Shown in pieces: positions 40,609 through 47,635 of a stretch of 64,000 nt of DNA. Positions within the stretch are counted from its first letter, which is position 1; the number at the start of each line of letters is the position of its first letter. Under the pieces are notes generated by a model that did not search any database, was not told the DNA's origin, and saw only the letters and a list, made by a program, of their open reading frames with translations. Both the position numbers and the translations under genes were made by a program. Origin of the DNA: Oscillospiraceae bacterium (GTDB taxonomy: Bacteria > Bacillota > Clostridia > Oscillospirales > Oscillospiraceae); the NCBI GenBank assembly GCA_015067565.1, contig SVMF01000013.1, positions 1 to 64,000 of the forward strand. The letters are read 5' to 3'.

Positions 40609-41985
40609 ATGAGCGGCGTACTCAGAGTTGCCCTTTATCCGAGAGTGTCCACGGAGGAACAGGTGCTAAAGGGCTACAGCCTTGAAGCACAAGAAGAAGC
40701 GCTTGTCAGCTATGCCGAAGAAAAAGGCTATAAAATAGTCGGAATATATCGTGACGAAGGCTTCAGCGCACGCAAGTCTGCAATGAAACGAAAGGTCATG
40801 CAAGAGCTTCTTATTGATGTAAAGGCCGGCAAGATCGACCGTATTTTGTTCATCAAATTAGACAGATGGTTCCGCAATGTGCGTGAATATCATAAAGTAC
40901 AAGCAATTCTTGACGAGCATAATGTGACATGGGAAGCCACGATGGAGGATTACAACACCTCTACCGCCGACGGCCGCTTGAAGGTCAATATCATGCTGTC
41001 AGTCGCAGAGAACGAATCCGACCGCACAAGCGAACGCATCAAATTTGTTTTTGAGGCCAAGCGCAGGAGGAAAGAATACTGTTTTACGGGTAAGATCAAG
41101 CCTTTTGGTTATACCGCTGAGATCATAGACGGCGTAAAGCGATGCGTTAAGGATCCTCAAACCGAGCATATCGTAAATGACTTTTGGGACTATGTACTCA
41201 AATACAACAGCATCCGCAAAGCCGGAATGTATTGCAACGAAAAATACGGCATCAACCGCCACTATCGCACATGGATACAAATGTCTAACAACGAACTATA
41301 TACCGGCACTTACAGAGGCGTTGAGGAGTATTGCCCTGCCTATATCAGCCACAAGGATTGGGAATATGTCACGCAATCGCATGTTATGATCAAGAAAACG
41401 CAGAAACCAGAACGGATCTATCTATTCACAGGCATGCTGCGCTGCCCTGACTGTGGTAACACACTGAAAGGGACATTCAAAACCTATCCGAGCGACCGAA
41501 GCAGGGAATATCTTAGTTACCGTTGCAACAACGGAAGATTGCGAATGTGCCCTTACCGTGGAACCCCTTCGGAGAAAAAACTTGAAAAGTATCTACTGGA
41601 AAACACAAGATACGAATTAGAACGATTTATCGTAAATGTGGACATCCAAGAGCAAAAAAAGAAAGCACAGCCACGGCTTCACGACATTGTCGCCCTATCA
41701 GAGCAGCTCCGCCGTCTGAATGTGATCTATATCGCCGGTAACATTTCAGACGAGGAGTATACCGCCGAATCCAAGCGACTCCGTTCAGAGATAGACGTTG
41801 CAAGGAATGTGGACGAAGAAGCCGCCCCCATTGATATAGATCACCTAAAAACCTTCCTTCTCACGGATTTTGAAGGAATCTACGGAACACTATCAAAGGA
41901 AGACAAACGCAGAATGTGGCGTTCCGTGATCGAAGCCCTTTATATTGAACATAATACCGTTAAATCTATCAAATTCCGCACATAA
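40609..41985 (+). CDS. Large serine recombinase (phage integrase)
   Basis: The 458-residue enzyme integrates and excises the prophage. It has the catalytic Ser in YPRVSTEEQ, the RDEGFSA and KLDRWFRN motifs of the resolvase domain, a recombinase domain (SIRKAGMYCNEKYGI), a zinc ribbon (CPDCGNTLKG...RMCPYRG) and a coiled-coil tail. It is short for large serine integrases but looks complete. It lies just before the phage-borne sirtuin 5' end, next to attR. Confidence 0.95.
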   Translation: MSGVLRVALYPRVSTEEQVLKGYSLEAQEEALVSYAEEKGYKIVGIYRDEGFSARKSAMKRKVMQELLIDVKAGKIDRILFIKLDRWFRNVREYHKVQAILDEHNVTWEATMEDYNTSTADGRLKVNIMLSVAENESDRTSERIKFVFEAKRRRKEYCFTGKIKPFGYTAEIIDGVKRCVKDPQTEHIVNDFWDYVLKYNSIRKAGMYCNEKYGINRHYRTWIQMSNNELYTGTYRGVEEYCPAYISHKDWEYVTQSHVMIKKTQKPERIYLFTGMLRCPDCGNTLKGTFKTYPSDRSREYLSYRCNNGRLRMCPYRGTPSEKKLEKYLLENTRYELERFIVNVDIQEQKKKAQPRLHDIVALSEQLRRLNVIYIAGNISDEEYTAESKRLRSEIDVARNVDEEAAPIDIDHLKTFLLTDFEGIYGTLSKEDKRRMWRSVIEALYIEHNTVKSIKFRT

Positions 41986-42009
41986 GGAAATTCATAGGAG
42001 CATACGCGT

Positions 42010-42804
42010 ATGGAGAATAAGATCAGCGTATTAAAGAAATGGATCCAAGAAAGCAAGCGTGCCGTCTTTTTCGGCGGAGCCGGAGTAAGCACCGAATCCG
42101 GAATTAAAGATTTCCGTAGTCCGGATGGATTGTACAACGAAAAAACGTGGACTAACGAACACATCTCTACCGAGAGCGGTATTCCCGATTTTAGAAGTGT
42201 TGACGGCCTTTATCATCAGAAATTTGAATATCCGCCCGAAGAAATTCTCAGTCGCAGCTTCTACCAAAAAAATCCTTCGTATTTTTTCCGCTTCTATCGA
42301 GAGAAGATGATTCCTCTGGGTTACGAGCCGAATGTCACGCACAAGGTCCTGGCTCGTCTGGAGCAGGAAGGTCACCTGGCAGCCGTTGTAACGCAGAACA
42401 TCGATGGTCTGCACCAAAAGGCAGGCTCCAAAACCGTTTATGAGCTGCATGGAAGCGTGCTGCGCAACTACTGTGTCAGATGTAAAAAATTTCACGACGC
42501 AGAGTTTATCAAGCACTCCGAAGAGGTTCCTATGTGCGACTGCGGCGGCACGGTCAAGCCCGATGTCGTCTTGTACGAAGAGCCGCTTGACGGCGGTATT
42601 CTCATGGCAGCCGCGCAAGCCATCTCGCAGGCTGATCTGCTAATCGTCGGCGGCACAAGCCTGACCGTCTACCCTGCCGCTGGTATGCTTCAGTATTACA
42701 ACGGTGACCGCCTTGTTCTCATCAATCGAGAGGAAACTCCATATGACAAGTTTGCAAATCTGGTATTCCACGAGTCCTTAGGTTCTGTATTTTCTAAACT
42801 TTAG
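42010..42804 (+). CDS. Chimeric sirtuin, phage 5' end joined to host 3' part
   Basis: Residues 1-53 are phage DNA and Thr54 to Ile264 are host DNA. The phage part (MENKISVLKKWIQESKRAVF and onward) is homologous to but differs from the host start (MISTLKKWINESQSAVFFGG), so the Sir2 motif STESGIxDFRSxDGLY occurs twice (residues 27-42 and 53-68), adding 29 residues to the 235 of the host enzyme. The zinc site (CVRCKK...CDCGG), catalytic-region ELHG and NID motifs are intact. Whether it deacylates is unknown. It starts 24 bp after the recombinase, so it is probably read from the same transcript. Confidence 0.9.
   Translation: MENKISVLKKWIQESKRAVFFGGAGVSTESGIKDFRSPDGLYNEKTWTNEHISTESGIPDFRSVDGLYHQKFEYPPEEILSRSFYQKNPSYFFRFYREKMIPLGYEPNVTHKVLARLEQEGHLAAVVTQNIDGLHQKAGSKTVYELHGSVLRNYCVRCKKFHDAEFIKHSEEVPMCDCGGTVKPDVVLYEEPLDGGILMAAAQAISQADLLIVGGTSLTVYPAAGMLQYYNGDRLVLINREETPYDKFANLVFHESLGSVFSKL
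42147..42170 (+). other. attR, right prophage attachment junction
   Basis: The phage arm GTGGACTAAC (42147-42156) and the inferred crossover AC (42169-42170) are followed by the host sirtuin sequence. See the attL entry for the matching arm. Confidence 0.72.
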
Positions 42805-42813
42805 GAGGAAAAT

Positions 42814-43479
42814 ATGAAGCATATTGCACATATTCACACCGATTTCCCGACAAAATTCGGCATTCCTCGTCAAAGCGGCCTAGTCGAAGAGCTGACGGCA
42901 ACCATCATCTTCGAGCCGGAATACCGCAATGCTGATGCGCTGCGCGGCTTGGAGGGGTTCTCGCATCTTTGGCTAATCTGGGAATTTTCCAAGGCAAAAA
43001 GAGAAACCTGGTCCCCCACCGTCAGGCCGCCCAGACTCGGCGGTAACCGCCGTTTGGGTGTCTTTGCGACTCGCTCTCCATTCCGCCCAAATCCTGTGGC
43101 GCTGTCCTGCGTAAAACTCGTGGACCTTCGTCAAACGGAAGAACATGGCACCGTACTTGTCGTGTCGGGCGCTGATCTTATGGACGGAACTCCCATCTAT
43201 GATATTAAGCCCTATATCCCCTATGCCGATGCCAAGCCCGATGCCGTGGGTGGGTTTACTGAGGACGCTGACGATTTTATTTTGACCGTAAACTTCCCAG
43301 AGGAGCTCCTTAAAAAAATTCCTGATGATCGCCGTGCCGCCCTGCTGGCCGTTTTGGCGCACGACCCAAGGCCATCGTATCAGGACGACCCTGAGCGTAT
43401 CTATGGCATGGAATTTGCAGGACATGATGTCCGATTCCAGATAAATGAAAAGACGCTAACCGTTTGCGAAGTTGAATAA
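42814..43479 (+). CDS. trmO: tRNA (adenine37-N6)-methyltransferase TrmO
   Basis: The 221-residue protein is of the TsaA/TrmO family: IPRQSGLVEE, HLWLIWEF, ATRSPFRPNPVALS and LDG-like DLMDGTPIYDIKPYIPYAD. TrmO methylates t6A37 in tRNA-Thr. It starts 7 bp after the sirtuin and, without the prophage, would continue the rimM-trmD-sirtuin operon, so it is now about 24 kb from the operon promoter. AGGAGGA precedes the ATG. Confidence 0.92.
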   Translation: MKHIAHIHTDFPTKFGIPRQSGLVEELTATIIFEPEYRNADALRGLEGFSHLWLIWEFSKAKRETWSPTVRPPRLGGNRRLGVFATRSPFRPNPVALSCVKLVDLRQTEEHGTVLVVSGADLMDGTPIYDIKPYIPYADAKPDAVGGFTEDADDFILTVNFPEELLKKIPDDRRAALLAVLAHDPRPSYQDDPERIYGMEFAGHDVRFQINEKTLTVCEVE

Positions 43480-43480
43480 C

Positions 43481-43514
43481 AAGCAGCCGCCTCCGGTAAG
43501 GGGGGCGGCTGCTT
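43481..43514 (+). terminator. Terminator of trmO
   Basis: Perfect 11-bp arms at 43481-43491 and 43504-43514, GC-rich, directly after the trmO stop. No strong T-run follows. Confidence 0.72.
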
Positions 43515-43631
43515 GTTCGCAAAGTTCCAATTTATCGCGTCGTCCAATGTAGGCAATAGCAGCATGCCTTCGCCTTGGTATTCGGTCCCACCAAGCAATA
43601 GAAACACGGTTCATTTCATACTGCTTATACT

Positions 43632-43732
43632 GAGTTTCTATAGCCCGAAAGGGCGTAGAAACTCGTACAAGACGGCTTATGTGCCCAGCAGGGCACATAA
43701 GGTCCAATTAAAAGTGTCTACTTTTAATTGGA
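43632..43732. repeat. Three consecutive perfect hairpins
   Basis: Hairpin 1 is 43632-43664 (9-bp outer stem, GCCC-gaaa-GGGC inner stem); hairpin 2 is 43676-43701 (11-bp stem, 4-nt loop); hairpin 3 is 43703-43732 (13-bp stem, 4-nt loop). They lie between convergent trmO and nudix. No gene is supported in 43515-43856. Confidence 0.85.
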
Positions 43733-43856
43733 TAGTAGTATTAAAAGCCATATCCAACATACTCACAATCGCCTCTGTGCCATAGCTAACTTCGTTTCCG
43801 CTTCTCTTTACCTACGCGAAATGACGGTTGTTCCTCTGATCTCTTTTTCATGCCAT

Positions 43857-44333
43857 TCACTCCATTTCAGTTCGTATGGTAAAGGTTTCGGGAAGACGGA
43901 ATATCTCTGTCTTCAAAAATTGTGGATAGAAATACGCATCCTTCAAATTTTCGAATTTCAACCACTCAAATGTATGGATATGACCGCCCTCATTTGTGGT
44001 AAATTTTTCACCCCTCTGTAACAGGTCCATGCAATCTGCATCCATCAGGAAGTAAATGCATAGTTCATGGTAATCCAAGCGATCCACATCCTCCCGGAAG
44101 AACGCTTGATTAAGCCACAGTGGCCGCACGATCTTCAATGTCAAGCCCAGCTCTTCTTGAACCTCTCGGATCACAGCGCTCTGTGCTGTTTCGCCGATCT
44201 TTACTCTGCCACCGGGCAGATAGTAATACGGTGATCGTTCATCATGCATCGCCAGAATCTTTCCGTCCGAGATCATCACAGCGCAAACTCTGTAGTTGAA
44301 TTTCCCGTTGCCATGCTTGTAGGATATATCCAT
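43857..44333 (-). CDS. NUDIX hydrolase
   Basis: The 158-residue protein has a complete Nudix box (GRVKIGETAQSAVIREVQEE and LGL), so it probably hydrolyses a nucleoside diphosphate derivative; the substrate cannot be told. It lies 5 bp from the ThrE gene on the same strand and has AGGGAG directly before the start. Confidence 0.9.
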   Translation of the reverse strand: MDISYKHGNGKFNYRVCAVMISDGKILAMHDERSPYYYLPGGRVKIGETAQSAVIREVQEELGLTLKIVRPLWLNQAFFREDVDRLDYHELCIYFLMDADCMDLLQRGEKFTTNEGGHIHTFEWLKFENLKDAYFYPQFLKTEIFRLPETFTIRTEME

Positions 44334-44338
44334 CTCCC

Positions 44339-45583
44339 TTACTCCTTTTTCTGCAAACTCTCTTTGTTTCTCTTATGAGTCGTCCACATACGCACAGCCG
44401 TACTGACCACCAAAATTCCTGCTGCCATCACACCGGCCGTAGAAAGTGTCTCCAGGCCATAGTCGGCCGCCAGATCCATATTGCCACGGATCGCTTGCTG
44501 TGCAGCATAATAAATGCCCGCGCCAGGGATCAGGGGCAGCAAGGAAATCAGCAAATAAGAAATGGCCGGGTACTTGCGGACTCTTGCCATAATCTCCGAA
44601 AATGCAGCAGCAACGCAGGAGGCAGCAAAGCAGCACATCAACATATGGCAGCCCAACGCCGAAGCGATGCAGTATGCGCCCCAAGTAATTGCACCGCCAA
44701 GTGCACACAAAATACTTCCATAGCCATGCACATTGAACACGATCACAAAGCCTGCGCAAGCAACGAAACTGACAAAGCAGGTGATTGCAGGACTATGGGC
44801 AATGGCATCCACTTGCTGTGGAAGGCCGCCAAGGGACACATTCAGATTCCATGCCGCAGCCGTGCCCAATGCCACCGCCACAGCGATCAACAAGGCCTCT
44901 ACCACACGGCTAACACCGGAATTGGTGTCGCCAAAGATGATGTCGCGCATCGCATTTGTGAACAGTGCACCCGGGACCAAAAGCATAAGCGTTCCGATCA
45001 CAGAGGCATCCGCATTCGGCACGATCCCCAGCTCGCTCATGCCGTAGGCAAAAAATGCCAGTACGAATGCCGCGGCAATATTTTGAAAAAAAACATTGGT
45101 TTGCAGTTTCCCCATGAAATACTCCGCAACACCCAGCAAAAATCCGCAGGCCGCTGCGCAGGCAGAATCCATCATGCCACCACCAAAGAAAATACTGAAC
45201 CCCCACGCTACCAAAACATATCCCAGCAAGAGTGTCGGTAACTTATATTGCTTGCGTTTTTTCTCCGTTTCCTTTACCCATTGCATTGCCGTTTCCAGAT
45301 CGGGTATTTGGGTACAAATGCGTCTTCCGAGATTGGAATACTGCTCCACCGCATCCAGGTCCGTTCCTTTGCGCTCCATGCGGCAAAGTTGGGTCATGGG
45401 TGCCTGCCCCGGTATCAATATGGTAATGATCAAGCTGTTGGGGACGGAATACACTCTCGATTCCACCCCATAGGCTGTGAGGATACGGTTGACACTTTCC
45501 TCCACGCGATATGTTTCGCCGCCACCGACAGCAATGCGGCAGCCAATTTCGGAGACAAGCTCCATCAGCAATGTGTAATTCAT
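44339..45583 (-). CDS. Threonine/serine exporter, ThrE family
   Basis: A 414-residue protein with the N-terminal DUF1212 domain (EIGCRIAVGGGETYRVEES) and about ten membrane segments, the last half being the DUF3815-like part (IPGAGIYYAAQQAIRGN). ThrE-family proteins export threonine and serine. AAAGGA precedes the start. Confidence 0.9.
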   Translation of the reverse strand: MNYTLLMELVSEIGCRIAVGGGETYRVEESVNRILTAYGVESRVYSVPNSLIITILIPGQAPMTQLCRMERKGTDLDAVEQYSNLGRRICTQIPDLETAMQWVKETEKKRKQYKLPTLLLGYVLVAWGFSIFFGGGMMDSACAAACGFLLGVAEYFMGKLQTNVFFQNIAAAFVLAFFAYGMSELGIVPNADASVIGTLMLLVPGALFTNAMRDIIFGDTNSGVSRVVEALLIAVAVALGTAAAWNLNVSLGGLPQQVDAIAHSPAITCFVSFVACAGFVIVFNVHGYGSILCALGGAITWGAYCIASALGCHMLMCCFAASCVAAAFSEIMARVRKYPAISYLLISLLPLIPGAGIYYAAQQAIRGNMDLAADYGLETLSTAGVMAAGILVVSTAVRMWTTHKRNKESLQKKE

Positions 45584-45751
45584 AATGAAAATCCTTTTGC
45601 AGTTTCATAGCAGCCGCGCAGAGGCGCACCTTGCGCTCGTTATTTCTCTCAGCTTCGCCCGCCATTATAGATTTTTGACAAAATTTTTAAAAAGTTATCG
45701 CTTTCTGTATGCAGCAAATTCCGATTTTGCTGTCTGTTATTGCACAGCCAC

Positions 45752-45790
45752 GGTAGGGTTGAGGCATGCCTCAACCGGCAGAATCCTACC
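45752..45790. repeat. Nested palindrome
   Basis: GGTTGAGGCATGCCTCAACC (45757-45776) is a perfect 20-bp palindrome inside a GGTAGG/CCTACC pair (45752-45790), between the ThrE and GNAT genes. No gene is seen in 45584-45838. Confidence 0.8.
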
Positions 45791-45838
45791 AGCACAGTCG
45801 CCTCTATTGTAAATGCAGTTGTGTGATACTTTCCGATC

Positions 45839-46777
45839 TTACCTGATCTTTTTGCGCCAGAACCCAATGCTGTCTTCGGTAATAAATCCCGCAGCATTGT
45901 AAAATTTCCTTCTCCAATCGTAAGAATTGACATAGCATTTTTCAATTCCCTTTTCTCTGCATCGCTGTATCACGCCATGCATCATTGCCGTACCGATGCC
46001 CTTGTGCCGATATTTCTCTCTGGTGCTGACGGGTTCAATGAATGCGGTTTTTGATTTTTCGTCCACATAGACGAAGCTATAGGCGCAAACAGCATTTCGT
46101 TCGCAGGCATTTTCATCCACCACAATGCATTCAAAGCTGTCCGGATACATCGACGAGTTCTTTCGGGAATGATAGGGGTTCATGCCGTTTCTGTAGTCAG
46201 GGCTCTCAAGACTCGGATGAAATCCCAAATTGCAGGCACTCCACTTGTTCTCTTCCTCTTCATATTCTTCGCCAAAGAGAAGTCGAAAGCCTTCCGGCAA
46301 GTCGATCGAAATATTTGTCTGCAAAGGGTGGACATAGTTATCATAGTCCTCTTCAAGCTGTCTTTCGTATCCCAAGCTTATCAGAATATCCCGCCGATAG
46401 GTCAGGCTGTCGTTGGAAACAACCAAAAAATCCACCGAGCCGTCTTCTTCTCTTTCAAAAAGTGGCAAGCAGTTTTTCTCGCCGTAGGCAAGGATCTGTT
46501 CGAAGAGGTGTTCATAGCTGTTTTGAATGCTTATGTAGACGGCATCCCCATCGGGCAGAATGCAAGCAACAATCTTGCCATCTTCTTCCCACAAAAAGAT
46601 ATAGTCTGTAGATCGCTCTCTACCGCCATCTGTCTCTTGCGCTCCCATTCTGTAAATCAGGTCATGGAGCCTTTCCGGAAGCCATGAGGCCATATTGTGA
46701 TTCTCCAGATACAGCTCCCTTAAATAGGATTCCAGTTTCGGAAGATCTTTTTCGAGTTGAAATTTTCTGGTTTGCAT
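45839..46777 (-). CDS. GNAT-family N-acetyltransferase
   Basis: The 312-residue protein ends in a GNAT domain with an acetyl-CoA-binding pattern (VSTREKYRHKGIGTAMMHGV) and a C-terminal NAAGF. The N-terminal half may be a second, degenerate GNAT domain. The substrate is unknown. I start at the ATG at 46777 after GGGGGAAAC; a frame reaching 46879 lacks a ribosome site. Confidence 0.82.
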   Translation of the reverse strand: MQTRKFQLEKDLPKLESYLRELYLENHNMASWLPERLHDLIYRMGAQETDGGRERSTDYIFLWEEDGKIVACILPDGDAVYISIQNSYEHLFEQILAYGEKNCLPLFEREEDGSVDFLVVSNDSLTYRRDILISLGYERQLEEDYDNYVHPLQTNISIDLPEGFRLLFGEEYEEEENKWSACNLGFHPSLESPDYRNGMNPYHSRKNSSMYPDSFECIVVDENACERNAVCAYSFVYVDEKSKTAFIEPVSTREKYRHKGIGTAMMHGVIQRCREKGIEKCYVNSYDWRRKFYNAAGFITEDSIGFWRKKIR

Positions 46778-46873
46778 ATACGTTTCCCCCATTGCCCGGA
46801 ATTCTTTCGCAGCTGCCTCTTTCGACCTGCATACATTGGTGGGTGCGATCCACAATTCTACATAATGCGTACT

Positions 46874-47024
46874 GAACAACGCGAAATCCCTTGCAAGCCA
46901 AAGCTTTCAGGGCTGTTTTGCGTTGTTCGAGTGCAAGGTTTTGGCGGTAAAACCGCTAAAAACCTTGCACATTTCGCACGAGCGTTGCGATGCTCGTGCG
47001 AATAAGCCGCAGTAGCGACTTATT
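46874..47024. repeat. Four consecutive hairpins between divergent genes
   Basis: GAACAACGC/GCGTTGTTC (46874-46928) is followed by a 12-bp stem (46931-46970), an 11-bp stem (46973-47002) and a 6-bp stem with CGC/GCG inner pairs (47001-47024). No gene is supported in this gap. Confidence 0.85.
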
Positions 47025-47081
47025 CAGCAGACATTACATAGAATTATACTCTCATCATGCACAGAATTCAAGGCCTATCCA

Positions 47082-47110
47082 TTGAAATCGCAAGCTCCGC
47101 ATGGTATAAT
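47082..47110 (+). promoter_or_regulatory. Sigma-A-type promoter
   Basis: TTGAAA (47082-47087) and TATAAT (47105-47110), 17 bp apart, lie 24 bp before the phosphatase gene. Confidence 0.82.
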
Positions 47111-47133
47111 GAGCTTGAAAGTGAGGTTTTTGT

Positions 47134-47595
47134 ATGACGAAGATCCTTTTTGTCTGTCACGGGAACATCTGCCGCAGCCCGATGGCAGAATTCATCATGA
47201 AAGAACTTGTGCAAACACAAGGGTTGGAGCATCTGTTTGAGATTGCCTCGGCGGCCACAAGCGATGAAGAGTTGGGCTCCGCTCCCTATCCGCCCGTGCG
47301 GGCGCTCTTGTCCGAGCGTGGCATCAGCACCAAGGGCAAAACCGCCCGTCGGCTCACACGAGACGATTATGAAAAATATGATTATTTCATCGGCATGGAC
47401 GGCGCCAACCGCCGCAATATGCTGCGACTATTCGCAAACGATCCGCAAGGTAAGGTCTCCCTTCTCTTGGACTACACGGATCGCCCGAGAGATGTGGCTG
47501 ATCCTTGGTACACAAGAGATTTCCGTGCCACGGAACGAGATGTCGATGTCGGCTGTGCCGCATTGCTGGAATATCTTCTGAACACATCACACTAA
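47134..47595 (+). CDS. Low-molecular-weight protein tyrosine phosphatase
   Basis: The 153-residue protein has the N-terminal P-loop VCHGNICRSPMAEF and the C-terminal general-acid motif DVADPWYTRDF, the pattern of LMW-PTPs that remove phosphate from tyrosine or arginine. GAGG precedes the start and a strong promoter drives it. Confidence 0.95.
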   Translation: MTKILFVCHGNICRSPMAEFIMKELVQTQGLEHLFEIASAATSDEELGSAPYPPVRALLSERGISTKGKTARRLTRDDYEKYDYFIGMDGANRRNMLRLFANDPQGKVSLLLDYTDRPRDVADPWYTRDFRATERDVDVGCAALLEYLLNTSH

Positions 47596-47635
47596 GCACA
47601 TCATCAAAAAACAAACCGAAAAAAGGAGGATTTTT

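Larger units (their letters stand above)
19225..42168. mobile_element. Prophage (about 22.9 kb) in the sirtuin gene, probably defective
   Basis: The segment carries lysis, baseplate, terminase, replication, immunity and serine-recombinase genes, and splits one sirtuin gene into the parts at 19151 and 42169. Most phage genes are on the minus strand from a promoter near 38960, and the immunity and recombinase genes are on the plus strand. Capsid, scaffold, connector and tail-tube genes are absent and the portal gene is truncated and fused, so virions are unlikely. The left and right ends are set by the sirtuin split and the inverted att arms. Confidence 0.93.

Noticed and set aside
43456..43707. 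Minus-strand frame of 83 codons between trmO and nudix
   Set aside because: It runs through two perfect hairpins and the trmO terminator and has no ribosome site; no domain.
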